Assembly (NCBI GenBank): GCA_046260155.1 | Contig: JBJYXV010000048.1 | Span: 69,591 to 133,590 of the forward strand | Length of the DNA stretch: 64,000 nucleotides | Direction: 5' to 3' | Origin: PFL25 sp046260155 | GTDB taxonomy: Bacteria; Chloroflexota; Anaerolineae; Anaerolineales; UBA4823 | In this document: one piece after another, positions 7,876-17,047 of the stretch | Layout: each line of letters begins with the position of its first letter | Numbering within the stretch: the first letter of the stretch is position 1 | Position numbers and translations under genes: made by a program | Notes under the pieces: model-generated | What the model was told of the DNA's origin: nothing | The model's database searches: none | Seen by the model: only the letters and a program-made list of their open reading frames with translations

Positions 7876-9516
7876 TCAATTTATTGAGTTTTTCAATTGA
7901 TATATTTGAAAAATTCCAAAAGTGGCGGCTAATTCATAATCCTCTTCGATGGTTCGATTAAAAAGTTTGAATTCTGAAAGTAGCGACTCGGAACCCGGAG
8001 TGCCAGCCGAGTTTAAAACGATGATCTTATTTTCATTTTCTACCAACCCATCCACTATCATCTCATCGATAAGGGACTGATTCGAATTGGTAAATGTCAA
8101 ACCCTTGTGAAACCAAAGAAGAGGTAGAGAAGAAGGATTTCCGAGAATACCGTTGAAGAAAGCATACTCGGGAAAAACAATAAATTGTTCACCAGTCTCC
8201 AGTAAGTATTGGTAAACTCCCTCAACATCTCCTGCTTCCACAGATTGCCCTTGTATGTTTTGCGGTCCCCATCGGACCCACTCCATGCCTGGAATTTGTA
8301 AAGAATCTTTGAAATCAGCATTGGCGAAGTAATCATGAACAACCCTGGAAGTTGAAACCTTAAAACCTAGAATGAAAATAACACCAGAAATCAGAATTAC
8401 TCCGATATTGTAAAACTTAAATCTTCCTTGCTCAGATGAATTTAAGGAATCCTTGTTAAACAATTTTGCTGCCCAAACGAAAAATGGAGTGAAAAGATCC
8501 TGGAAAAATGCAAAAGTAAGACCAATTATTAAGCCAATCAGCCCTAGATAATTTTCTGCCTGGTTGCGAGCAGAAAGGATGGATAGTTGTTGAGCAATTA
8601 CCAGATTAATTGAAATCAACGCAGCAAAGACTGACTTCCGAGATTCCTGGGTGATTTTCCTGAACAGGATGATAGCGAAGTTCATCAGTAAAAGAAATGC
8701 GGCTATGAAGGAAATATAGATGGGGGTTGAATACCTCTGCATTATCCGGCTAATATTTAAGAGCCTTCTAAATCCTAAGTCAGAAGGGATTTCCAGAACG
8801 TACAATCTGAAAAGATTGAATGTATCTGATGAATATAAGGAAAATCCAAACACTAACATCGGAATCAAGACACCCAGAAGTACAGAAACCAATGTAAATA
8901 TCGATTCCCTTGCATTTCGCCAGGTAGAAAAAAACACGAATGCAAGAGGCAGCAATAAAAATATTCCAATATTTTGTTTACTCAGGATAGCAAGGGCGAT
9001 ACTGACACCAGCAATAATTTGAAGAGAGCGTTTTATAAACTCTCTTTTATTGATCGAAGATTCCAGAATACCCCAAATCGAACCAAGCCCGAATAGGAAC
9101 GCAGTTTGTTCCATATAAACCGTACCAAAAGGCGGGTAGAACCACACAGCTGTGAGGAAACCTGCAGTATAAGCATAAAACCTGGACTTATCGGTGAATA
9201 TATACACTATCCGGGTGACTAGAATCGCAGCAATAACATTGCAAACCGCCGCGGTTGCTATCATTGTATTCCACGAAATACCGAAAATTTGAAAGAAAAA
9301 AGCCTGTAAAAGAAAAGTAACAGGTCCAACGGGTGCTTGAAAATCCCCGTAAAGGATTTGTCCGGTTAGGATTCTAAAAGCACCATCGAAAACTATTGGT
9401 TGATCGAGAGGGTGAATTCCTCTTCTTCCGCTGTACAGGCAAAACAGAAAAGCAAATACAACAAGGAGAAGAGGAAGAATATACTGCTCAACAACACGCG
9501 TAGTTTTAAGATTCAT
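7876..9516 (-). CDS. GT-C fold (family 39-like) membrane glycosyltransferase
   Basis: A 546-residue polytopic membrane protein with about ten helices. An acidic first extracytoplasmic loop after helix 1 has Asp38 and Asp44 in DQPIVFDGAFRILTGQ, followed by the YGDFQAPVGPVTFLLQAFFF segment typical of prokaryotic PMT/ArnT-like transferases. Such enzymes move sugars from a lipid-phosphate carrier onto glycans or proteins outside the membrane. The C-terminal ~150 residues are a soluble extracytoplasmic domain. It is followed by a 210-base gap, suggesting the end of a transcription block. Acceptor and donor are unknown. Confidence 0.75.
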   Translation of the reverse strand: MNLKTTRVVEQYILPLLLVVFAFLFCLYSGRRGIHPLDQPIVFDGAFRILTGQILYGDFQAPVGPVTFLLQAFFFQIFGISWNTMIATAAVCNVIAAILVTRIVYIFTDKSRFYAYTAGFLTAVWFYPPFGTVYMEQTAFLFGLGSIWGILESSINKREFIKRSLQIIAGVSIALAILSKQNIGIFLLLPLAFVFFSTWRNARESIFTLVSVLLGVLIPMLVFGFSLYSSDTFNLFRLYVLEIPSDLGFRRLLNISRIMQRYSTPIYISFIAAFLLLMNFAIILFRKITQESRKSVFAALISINLVIAQQLSILSARNQAENYLGLIGLIIGLTFAFFQDLFTPFFVWAAKLFNKDSLNSSEQGRFKFYNIGVILISGVIFILGFKVSTSRVVHDYFANADFKDSLQIPGMEWVRWGPQNIQGQSVEAGDVEGVYQYLLETGEQFIVFPEYAFFNGILGNPSSLPLLWFHKGLTFTNSNQSLIDEMIVDGLVENENKIIVLNSAGTPGSESLLSEFKLFNRTIEEDYELAATFGIFQIYQLKNSIN

Positions 9517-9582
9517 TTATAGAAGTTTGGAAAATTTATGCTTTGGGAATTTATTTTCTTCCGGATCATCCGCCGGTAATTT

Positions 9583-11166
9583 TCAATAATTCATGCAGTT
9601 TATCCCAGAATATAACCATCCATCCTGAAATTCTGCTTGAAGTACCATACCAGAAGTAAATTCCTCAAGTGGTGGATACAAATCTGGGAGGTAAGAATCA
9701 CGGAATATCACTAAAACGCCATCGCAATTGTGGACAGAGGTTACCAGATTTTGCAAATTGTCCTCGTAATCAGGGGGTATTTGATTCTTTACCGGATCAA
9801 TTTTTTCCGGGATATTATTTGCCGGTCTCCCGGTAATAAAATATATGGGCAGCGCTTCGTTGGAATAAATTACAATTTCAGGTGATAAATTACGAACTGC
9901 AGCTATGGTTTCCGATGCTTGCCACTGTCTGCCGGTAAAACCCCTACCATTGGCATTCATTTCACGGAGAATTGAAGCACTCCGCATGAAATTCACTCCA
10001 ACAAACCCCAAGAAAATCACAACGACCACCGCTTTTAACCAGAGATATTCTTCCACTGGCAGTACCTTCCATAAAATGATGATCCCCAGGATCATGCCAA
10101 TTAAATAAACCGGTGATAATATTCGATCGTTCAAACGCGTCGAAGCATCGAAGAATGCCAACGAGACCATCAACATCGATGTATAGACGATTATGAAGGT
10201 TAATAATAAGATAATCGAGCGTATAGAAGAATTACTTTCAGGCCAATCCGCTTGATCCCTCCGCCTCCGCAACAACAACCAAATAAGTCCCAAGATGATG
10301 CTCACTGTCAGGACAATGGTCACTGTAAATCTAAGCGCAGGAGAAATCCTGAACGGTAGGAACCAGAGATTCACGGTGTCTAAACCCTTCATCAATTGGT
10401 TTTTGTCCGGGGGATGAAATAGAATTGTGCGATTGGTTATTGTTCCAGCAACTAACCAGTTTCGAAGATACCATAAAACGATGGGGGTCAATCCAATAAC
10501 AAAAGATAGCAGGCTTTTCGTAATCTTCTCGCGTCTTGATCCGGTTGAAAATACGAGCACAGCGAACGCAGCGCTGATCACCGCAGACAGACCCACATAA
10601 CGAGTCAGATAAGCTAATCCAGCGAGGATTGAAGCACAGATCAGCTGCCATGTTTTTTCTTCATCAAAATATTTATTGAGAATCCAAAACATCGACAGCA
10701 GTAGAACCAGGAAAATCGATTCCGTCATTGCCAGGAATTGGAGGTCCAGCAGGACAGGTGAAGAGAGGACGATCATGGCGCTCAAAATTCCTGGGAGCTT
10801 TTTTCTAGTTAAGCAATAAACCAGCCAGCCCGTCAGAAAAACTAAACAACCAAAGGAGATCGCCGATAGGAGGCCGCTGACGCTCACTGTATCCAGTCGC
10901 AATACAATACTCAAGGCAGCTACCAGTAGAGGGTATAACGGCGGGAAATGTGTCAATGGGATGACGTTCTCAAAGCCATCCAAGCGGCTCAATCCCAATC
11001 CCCTTAACAGATTGTCAGCTGCGCTCAGGTAGAAGATAGAGTCATAACCAACCCCGATCCCCCAGGGTGAGATGAACCAGATCACTGCAAATCCGATCAC
11101 TCCCAATCCGGAAAGAATAATAACTGTGCTATTTTCCGATAGAAATTTCCGTATTGGACCCAACAA
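9583..11166 (-). CDS. GT-C fold (family 39-like) membrane glycosyltransferase
   Basis: A 527-residue membrane protein with about ten hydrophobic segments. The first loop contains YDSIFYLSAADNLLRG with Asp42, the expected catalytic-type acidic residue, and HFPPLYPLLVA, a pattern common in family 39 transferases. A soluble C-terminal domain of ~110 residues follows the last helix. It lies between another GT-C gene and a Gfo/Idh oxidoreductase with short gaps, so it belongs to the same locus. It probably transfers a lipid-linked sugar outside the cytoplasmic membrane. Confidence 0.75.
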   Translation of the reverse strand: MLGPIRKFLSENSTVIILSGLGVIGFAVIWFISPWGIGVGYDSIFYLSAADNLLRGLGLSRLDGFENVIPLTHFPPLYPLLVAALSIVLRLDTVSVSGLLSAISFGCLVFLTGWLVYCLTRKKLPGILSAMIVLSSPVLLDLQFLAMTESIFLVLLLSMFWILNKYFDEEKTWQLICASILAGLAYLTRYVGLSAVISAAFAVLVFSTGSRREKITKSLLSFVIGLTPIVLWYLRNWLVAGTITNRTILFHPPDKNQLMKGLDTVNLWFLPFRISPALRFTVTIVLTVSIILGLIWLLLRRRRDQADWPESNSSIRSIILLLTFIIVYTSMLMVSLAFFDASTRLNDRILSPVYLIGMILGIIILWKVLPVEEYLWLKAVVVVIFLGFVGVNFMRSASILREMNANGRGFTGRQWQASETIAAVRNLSPEIVIYSNEALPIYFITGRPANNIPEKIDPVKNQIPPDYEDNLQNLVTSVHNCDGVLVIFRDSYLPDLYPPLEEFTSGMVLQAEFQDGWLYSGINCMNY

Positions 11167-11218
11167 TCTAAATTGTCCTTTTCACTGCAAATCACCAGTC
11201 GAATCTAAACACATATGA

Positions 11219-12208
11219 TTAACGAATTTCAACCAGCTGCCCAAATTGGGCAGATTGCTTGGCAGCTAAAGCTAACTTGAGAGCTGCTATTCCATCATTG
11301 AGCGTGCAAACTGGTTGTTCATCTCCTTTTACCACATTGATAAAATGCTCCATCTCAGATCGAAACAGCTGATTCCGCTCAAATCCACCCGGTAATTCCA
11401 TACTTCGCCATTCACCTGTTTCTGATGGGTACCAGCTAGTGATTCCCGTAGCGTTGTTCCACTGGAGGCTGCCACCAGTCCCCACCATCTCCAAGATATG
11501 CATGGTGGGCCTTTGATTGTATGATAAATGGATGCTCCCGAAAGCACCATTGTCAAACCTCACACCGATCTCAGCAGTATCCTCGACAGCCAGATCTAAG
11601 TCACCCAATTTTCCTGAAAAAGCCCACAAGTCTTCAACCTCTCCAACCAGCCAGCGCAAGTAATCTAACGGATGACAGAGGGTGAGGATCACCCCTCCTC
11701 CCAGCCTGGCCTGAGCGCTGTAGCTTTTGCGGTAATCTTCCCAGGGATGCCAGTCGGGCAGGTATTCACCCCAATGAGCACGCACTGATAGTATTCTCCC
11801 GATGGTTCCCTCAGAGATTAATTCCCCAATGCGCCGTAATCCTGGATGAAAACGAAATTGAAAACCCATCAACAGCCGGGATTTATTGGTTTCAACTGCT
11901 TCGACTAATTCCGGAACGTGGACCAACCCATCCGAAAGCGGTTTCTCCATCAATATGTGACAGCCTCTTTTTGCTGCAGGAATAGCAACATCGAGGTGCA
12001 GAGCCGACGGGTTTGCAACAATCACTGCATCCGGGTTTTGGGTTAAAGCACTTCCGATGTCCTCGTATGTTGGATATCCAGAGATTTCTTCATCGGGAAG
12101 ATGACTCTTGTGAGATCTTAAGAAGAACAGATCCTTTTCTCCAAGAGCAATTAAATTACGAAAATGTCTGCGTCCAATTGAGCCAAAACCTGCAATAAGG
12201 AATTTCAT
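11219..12208 (-). CDS. Gfo/Idh/MocA-family oxidoreductase
   Basis: The 329-residue protein opens with a Rossmann motif (MKFLIAGFGSIGRRHFRNL) and has the family hallmark ILMEKPLS, whose Lys helps catalysis in Gfo/Idh/MocA NAD(P)-dependent sugar dehydrogenases, followed by GFQFRFHPGL and a C-terminal alpha/beta domain. Members oxidise or reduce hydroxyls of sugar nucleotides, inositols or related compounds. Such genes commonly accompany NeuB-type and SpsF-type genes in surface glycan loci, so a role in making an uncommon sugar is likely. The substrate cannot be assigned. Confidence 0.85.
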   Translation of the reverse strand: MKFLIAGFGSIGRRHFRNLIALGEKDLFFLRSHKSHLPDEEISGYPTYEDIGSALTQNPDAVIVANPSALHLDVAIPAAKRGCHILMEKPLSDGLVHVPELVEAVETNKSRLLMGFQFRFHPGLRRIGELISEGTIGRILSVRAHWGEYLPDWHPWEDYRKSYSAQARLGGGVILTLCHPLDYLRWLVGEVEDLWAFSGKLGDLDLAVEDTAEIGVRFDNGAFGSIHLSYNQRPTMHILEMVGTGGSLQWNNATGITSWYPSETGEWRSMELPGGFERNQLFRSEMEHFINVVKGDEQPVCTLNDGIAALKLALAAKQSAQFGQLVEIR

Positions 12209-12236
12209 TTTTATCTAATTAGTGGTCCAATTTGCA

Positions 12237-13274
12237 TTACCATTCCTGGTTCTCTTCATAGCCCCATTCGATCAAAGTCTCTCCTCCAATTTCCTTGAAG
12301 CTGCGGATATCCTGTGCTGTAAATATCTCTCGCCAGGATCCCGGCGTTCCTTTGCGGATTAAATCAGCCACCTCACGCTGTTGATCCTGTTGCCACTCTG
12401 CATCCGGATTCGCAGAAAGCTCTTTGGTAACTGCATCCTCCAAACCTGGTAATTCTGCATCAACACCTAGAAATTTCCAGACTTGGATTAGAGTAGTCTT
12501 CGGGTTTTGAACCAGGTCCTCAAAGCGTAAGCTCAGGTAATTCTCGGCGTAGAATTTCTCCCCAAGGTTATTTGTTTCAGTAACGTTTCGCACCCAATCG
12601 CGCACGGATTTGCGCAGGCCTGCCGGGGTGAATATGGAACGCTTTTTACTTGAGAAATCCTCGGGTGATTCAATAATCGATTGCCTGATGGCGTACTCAT
12701 CAGCATTGAGCTGGTCCTGTAGATCGATATATTTTTGGATTTGATGGGAAAGGACAGCATCCCGGCCATCTCTTACGCTGAAGATTAATTTCGCATCGGG
12801 GTATATTGCTGCCAGGTTAAGGACAGCTTCGCCATTAACCAGGTTGTTCGGGCTTTTATCACCCACAACCGTTTTACCAACTCTTACTGCATCACTTTCT
12901 AGTATGAAATCTGAAGCCACCCGCATTACTACTGGTGATAAATCCTTGCCTCGATTCCAACGATTGCTCTTCCGTGACAGCCATTCACCAACCTCTGGAT
13001 CCGAGACCAAGGAGGACAAAAAAGGAGGTCGGGTGAAGAAATGGGCCTGCCAATTGCAGTGGACCTGAGGATGCTGGCGAATTAATCGGGCAAGTAATGT
13101 TGTCCCAGAACGAGCATGTCCAAAGATAAAAAACTTTTCCATGGGAAAGAATCGCTTAATTTCCAGGATTTCTTGCTCGCTCAGCTCGCCGTAGCTCCTT
13201 TTTGCCCGCGGTTTTTGATCACCGTAGCGGAGAGCTTGTGCCGCGAGTGCTAGTCTCTGGTAAACCCGGTCCAT
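12237..13274 (-). CDS. PAPS-dependent sulfotransferase-family protein
   Basis: This 345-residue protein has the 5'-phosphosulfate-binding loop as FIFGHARSGTTLLARLI (about residues 49-65), a VVGDKSPNN strand, and the 3'-phosphate-binding segment LIFSVRDGRDAVLSH, the two PAPS-contact motifs of sulfotransferases. No signal peptide or membrane helix is evident, so it should act in the cytoplasm on a glycan precursor or lipid-linked intermediate. PAPS can be supplied by the fused sat/cysC product 9 kb away in the same gene run. This pairing is the main evidence that the surface glycan is sulfated. Confidence 0.85.
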   Translation of the reverse strand: MDRVYQRLALAAQALRYGDQKPRAKRSYGELSEQEILEIKRFFPMEKFFIFGHARSGTTLLARLIRQHPQVHCNWQAHFFTRPPFLSSLVSDPEVGEWLSRKSNRWNRGKDLSPVVMRVASDFILESDAVRVGKTVVGDKSPNNLVNGEAVLNLAAIYPDAKLIFSVRDGRDAVLSHQIQKYIDLQDQLNADEYAIRQSIIESPEDFSSKKRSIFTPAGLRKSVRDWVRNVTETNNLGEKFYAENYLSLRFEDLVQNPKTTLIQVWKFLGVDAELPGLEDAVTKELSANPDAEWQQDQQREVADLIRKGTPGSWREIFTAQDIRSFKEIGGETLIEWGYEENQEW

Positions 13275-13375
13275 GACAGATCACAGATTTGTATAAACAT
13301 CTTTTTCTTTTAGGAAGGGAAATCGATGCTTGAATGATTCTTGTCTGGAGACAAGATTAGTAAAATGATCACTTC

Positions 13376-14368
13376 TCAATCAATTTTATGAAGGATAGAA
13401 AACAATTTGTTATAGATGCTTCGTAGTATGCGCCTAGATCCCGGGATGGAAAGCAGCCAATGTTTATTACTGCGCGTCCTCCTCTGTCGACCATCTAAAG
13501 CAACGCCAAGCTCTCGGGCTTCATTGATCAAATCGGGGCTGACCGTATTCCCCATATGGCGTGTATACCTTTCCACGGTAGAAAGGCGAAGATAACCCAG
13601 GTTATCAACGGCTTCATCCAATTCATTCATCTCCCCCATCAACTTACCACTCCATATCTCTGGCAATGCCTGTAGAATCACCTTTTTAGGCGATAGAAAT
13701 TGGAAATGGCTGGCAGAACCAAACGCCTCAATGCCATGATTTTCCAGGATGATATCTTGATATCCTTGGGTTTCTTTCAGATGTGTTTCAGGATCACGAC
13801 CGACGCTGAGCGCCCAATCAGCTTCCCATTCATCCGGGATTCTTCTCCCATAAGAGACAGTGATTTGGGAATTTCCATTTTTGATGAGCTGCTTCAAGGA
13901 TTGGCTTGCACGATCTGAAGCATCCCTTATCGGAGCACCACTCACCATCCCGACTGCAGGGTATGCTTGGATCACCTTCAGGAGAGCCTCAAGCCATCCT
14001 GGGTAGAAGAATATATCATCATCAGTGTATGCAACATATTCTCCAGGTGCGGCATTAAAGAGCAGCTCAAATGCACCGATCTTGCCAATATTTTCTGATG
14101 AGAGCAATAGATATCGGATGATCCCCTGGTTTTTTAAATCCTGCAGGTAATCCACCACGGAACTCTTACTTCCATTATCAAAAACCATCAGGTCACAGGG
14201 CGGATTAGTATTTGCAATGAGACTGGCGAGTGATAATTGTAAAATTTCAAAACGATCTTGAAAATATCCATCCAGGTGGGGGATATAAGCCAGCATCGCA
14301 ATTGTTACCTTGGTTGGACGATAATCCGAAGTCATACCCCGGGCAGGATTAATTCCAAAACGCGCCAT
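13376..14368 (-). CDS. Family 2 glycosyltransferase (GT-A fold)
   Basis: The 330-residue protein has the GT2 layout: an N-terminal TIAMLAYIP strand, LMVFDNGS, and the DxD metal/nucleotide motif as AYTDDDIFFYPGWLEALL. It is soluble apart from a weakly hydrophobic C-terminal end. It should transfer an activated sugar to the growing repeat unit at the inner face of the membrane. It follows a lipoprotein gene by 12 bases and precedes the sulfotransferase gene after a 101-base gap. Confidence 0.85.
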   Translation of the reverse strand: MARFGINPARGMTSDYRPTKVTIAMLAYIPHLDGYFQDRFEILQLSLASLIANTNPPCDLMVFDNGSKSSVVDYLQDLKNQGIIRYLLLSSENIGKIGAFELLFNAAPGEYVAYTDDDIFFYPGWLEALLKVIQAYPAVGMVSGAPIRDASDRASQSLKQLIKNGNSQITVSYGRRIPDEWEADWALSVGRDPETHLKETQGYQDIILENHGIEAFGSASHFQFLSPKKVILQALPEIWSGKLMGEMNELDEAVDNLGYLRLSTVERYTRHMGNTVSPDLINEARELGVALDGRQRRTRSNKHWLLSIPGSRRILRSIYNKLFSILHKID

Positions 14369-14380
14369 GTCAGGTTTGGA

Positions 14381-15100
14381 TTAATTGTCTCCAACGACCA
14401 GCAGATCGCCTAATAAGTATTTATTATTTACCCAAATATATGCACGCCAAACTTCGGGAAATTGTCTGGCGGTATCCCAAACCTGGGCCCGGTAAAGTTT
14501 CTTGTCGCAATCATCCTTTGGTTTTGTAAATCCACCATTTAGATAGATCGTCAGCTGGCCTGTTGACTTCTTGAAGTCCACTTTTCCAACCCGCAGATTG
14601 GATTGGTACAATGGATTATAAAGAGCTCCCACGTATTTCGAGCCAGTTGAGAAAAGGCTATTGAGGGCGACCTTCACATCATTCTCGATATCCCCGGTAG
14701 GCAGTACACCTGTGCTCACTGCCACCAGGCTGTCCCCACAACCGGTCGAACCACCGGTACCTTGATGAACCAAATATTTAACAATCACATTGGATGATGC
14801 TACTGCTTGAGGTACTGAAGTGGCAGTGGCAGTCGATGTTGCGGTAGGTTCCTCGGTGGGGGTCGCAGTGGAGGTTTCCGTCGGAGTTGAAGTTGGGGTT
14901 TCTGTTGGGGTCTGTGTGGTTGTTGCAGTATAAGTTGCAGTTGGGGGTGGTTGTGTGGCTGTCGGTGGAATCGGGGTGTTCGTAGGTGGCTGCGTAGACT
15001 CCAATTGTGGTTCACTGGCAGCTGAACCACAGGCTGCTAAGAAAAGAACTAAGATGGTAAACATTAAAATCTTGATAAGGGTAGGATTGTGAAATTTCAT
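14381..15100 (-). CDS. Lipoprotein with Thr/Pro-rich stalk and GerMN-like domain
   Basis: The 239-residue protein begins with a lipoprotein signal whose lipobox is LAAC (Cys at residue 24), followed by ~65 residues of Thr/Pro/Glu-rich stalk made of near-repeats such as TPTETPTSTPTE. The last ~125 residues form a domain with VALNSLFSTG, an FKKSTGQLTIYLNGGF strand and a C-terminal AYIWVNNKYL strand, resembling the GerMN domain found in GerM and other envelope lipoproteins. It should sit on the outer face of the membrane. Its place among glycosyltransferase genes suggests an accessory envelope role; GerMN domains have no known enzymatic activity. Confidence 0.7.
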   Translation of the reverse strand: MKFHNPTLIKILMFTILVLFLAACGSAASEPQLESTQPPTNTPIPPTATQPPPTATYTATTTQTPTETPTSTPTETSTATPTEEPTATSTATATSVPQAVASSNVIVKYLVHQGTGGSTGCGDSLVAVSTGVLPTGDIENDVKVALNSLFSTGSKYVGALYNPLYQSNLRVGKVDFKKSTGQLTIYLNGGFTKPKDDCDKKLYRAQVWDTARQFPEVWRAYIWVNNKYLLGDLLVVGDN

Positions 15101-15139
15101 GCGATAATCTCCAGCTGTTTTGTAATTTTGGATAATTTC

Positions 15140-16027
15140 TCAGGAGCGATATTGTGGTATCCAGGCTTGATCTGGCAGCAAGCGCTCAATGATTCGCCGG
15201 TGCAGGAAACCTGTGCGGCGCTTTAAACCGACCAGCCTTTCGCCATTCACATCCCTATGAGTGATTCTTGCTTCATCCGGTTCCGCAAGGGCGGTAATAT
15301 AAAGCGGAATAAGCCTTGAGCGAGGAAAGCCATGCCTTTCAATGTATAAAATTCGATAGCCAGCTTTTTTCAACACCTGAGTCAAAGTTGCCTCGCTAAA
15401 GGATGACAAATGGGCCACTTCAAAACAATCGTGCGCGTAGAGGTTTGGAACCTCGATTAATAGTCTGGCATTCCTGTTAAGCAGATCACTTCGCAAATGC
15501 ATGACGTAGTCCACGGGATGGGGGATATGTTCCAGAACATGGATCATGGATACCAGATCAAATTTTTGGTGCTCCTTCTCAAATAACTGGTTAAGATCCG
15601 TGTAGATCTTTAATCCTCTCTCCTCTGCGTACTTGCGGTAAGCTGCCCCGGGTTCGATGCCAACGACAAAACACTGGTAGGCATTCTGCACCGCCTCCAT
15701 AAGCAAACCCGCTGAACTGCCAATATCCACATACCTGCTAATTTCCTCAATCCCCATCTCCTCGATTAAACTCATCAGATACTTTGCCCTTGCATTCTGG
15801 ATCATGAGATCTTGCTCATTAGGTCCCTGGCTACCCTGGTAAATCTCCCGGTATTTCTCCTGGTAAAAGCTCTCCAGTTCAGCGGAGGTCATGCGCGGGG
15901 TCTGGTAGACCAGACCACAATTTTTACACAAGACATTGACAACTTCATATCCCCGAAAGTCACGCCGGTCGAAGACGGATGCTTGACCATGCCCACACAG
16001 CGGACAGTTATTGACCTGTTCTGGCAT
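15140..16027 (-). CDS. SAM-dependent methyltransferase with N-terminal zinc ribbon
   Basis: The N-terminus holds four cysteines (C8, C11, C34, C37) in CPLCG and CKNCGLVYQTPRM, a small zinc-ribbon arrangement common in sugar C- or O-methyltransferases of polysaccharide loci. The Rossmann methyltransferase core follows: motif I VDIGSSAGLLMEAV and a late HVLEHIPHP strand. Family members use S-adenosylmethionine to methylate sugars or sugar nucleotides. The 295-residue length lacks the long C-terminal domain of NovU/TylC3-type enzymes, so an O-methyltransferase or a capping role is possible. Confidence 0.8.
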   Translation of the reverse strand: MPEQVNNCPLCGHGQASVFDRRDFRGYEVVNVLCKNCGLVYQTPRMTSAELESFYQEKYREIYQGSQGPNEQDLMIQNARAKYLMSLIEEMGIEEISRYVDIGSSAGLLMEAVQNAYQCFVVGIEPGAAYRKYAEERGLKIYTDLNQLFEKEHQKFDLVSMIHVLEHIPHPVDYVMHLRSDLLNRNARLLIEVPNLYAHDCFEVAHLSSFSEATLTQVLKKAGYRILYIERHGFPRSRLIPLYITALAEPDEARITHRDVNGERLVGLKRRTGFLHRRIIERLLPDQAWIPQYRS

Positions 16028-16065
16028 CGCCCACCGCAGGATTTCTTTCTTGAAAATGGGGAGAT

Positions 16066-16962
16066 TTATAACTGATTTTCATATTGTTTTCGGGTTCGTT
16101 TCAACCATCTTACGAGGGATTTTCGTGGTCCATGGAGATCATCCGTCGTCACCATTAATTCAAGCCTGTGAAGCAGGCGCGGCAGACTCACCGGGGCTGG
16201 TTTCAAACTCCCATCTACCAGGATTGTGTTGGCTTCCAAAATGGTATACATCCTTTTCACCCCTCCCGCGATCTGGATGTTCTTTTTCGTCTCCGGTAAA
16301 TCATAGGGTGGCTTGTTGCCAGGCAGATGGCTGTAATCATGATTTTGATGGATGACCATTGCAGATTGCGTCACATCCACCACTGGCCAACCTGATTCCA
16401 CAGCATGGTAAATGGTCCAATTATCCCAACCTGAACGTCCAATTGTGAATTCTGGCATATCGTGCAGTAGATGCCGCGGGAGGAGGAAATAATCACTACC
16501 CACAGGCCCATGCAAAATTCCGCATGCATCCACTTCTTCTTGCAGCCTGTATTCCCAACCCGGGTTGAATTCAAGCTCCTGCTCAATGTCCAAATCCCAC
16601 CTTCGTCCAAGGAAGAGAAAATCCTTCACCTGTGCAGCGACCTTTTTCGCCGCTTCAACAAAATCAGGCATCAGTATGATGTCAGCATTCAGAATCGCCA
16701 AAAAAGGTGCGTCACTCTCCGTCCTGGCTACCTCAAACATCGAATTGATGTAAGGTGTACCTTCCTGGCTGCATTTCACACCAGGAAAATGTCGAATCTG
16801 GTATTCACGTGAAAGCTCTGCCATTCCATCTTCATCACCCATTAAAAGTACTTCCACATCATCGCCTAGATGCATCCAAGATCGGATTGCATTCCTCTGG
16901 ATGGTCGCGGTATGAGGATTAGTGAATGGTTTTGGGGCTGTGAAAACTGTTAAAAATGTCAT
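16066..16962 (-). CDS. Glycosyltransferase-like protein (GT-A type)
   Basis: A 298-residue soluble protein that starts with FLTVFTAPKPF and has a nucleotide-sugar-type segment FLAILNADIILMPDF, where N-A-D takes the place of the usual DxD, then GRSGWDNWTIYHAV near the middle. The fold prediction as GT-A comes from this order of motifs and from context; it is not a typical GT2 sequence. It lies between a methyltransferase and the SpsF-like gene. It could transfer a sugar to the repeat unit, or be a related hydrolase or transferase of unknown activity. Confidence 0.6.
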   Translation of the reverse strand: MTFLTVFTAPKPFTNPHTATIQRNAIRSWMHLGDDVEVLLMGDEDGMAELSREYQIRHFPGVKCSQEGTPYINSMFEVARTESDAPFLAILNADIILMPDFVEAAKKVAAQVKDFLFLGRRWDLDIEQELEFNPGWEYRLQEEVDACGILHGPVGSDYFLLPRHLLHDMPEFTIGRSGWDNWTIYHAVESGWPVVDVTQSAMVIHQNHDYSHLPGNKPPYDLPETKKNIQIAGGVKRMYTILEANTILVDGSLKPAPVSLPRLLHRLELMVTTDDLHGPRKSLVRWLKRTRKQYENQL

Positions 16963-17047
16963 AGATTCAGTAATATATCCCCCAGATTGTGATCAAGGTT
17001 TGGGTCCTGACCGTCTTTGTTCATTGCAGGAATGGTAGGAACCAAAT

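Noticed and set aside
14820..15010. Near-repeats coding for TPTET/TPTST-type segments as a DNA repeat element
   Set aside because: They lie within the lipoprotein stalk and follow the codon pattern of a Thr/Pro linker; no element borders were seen.
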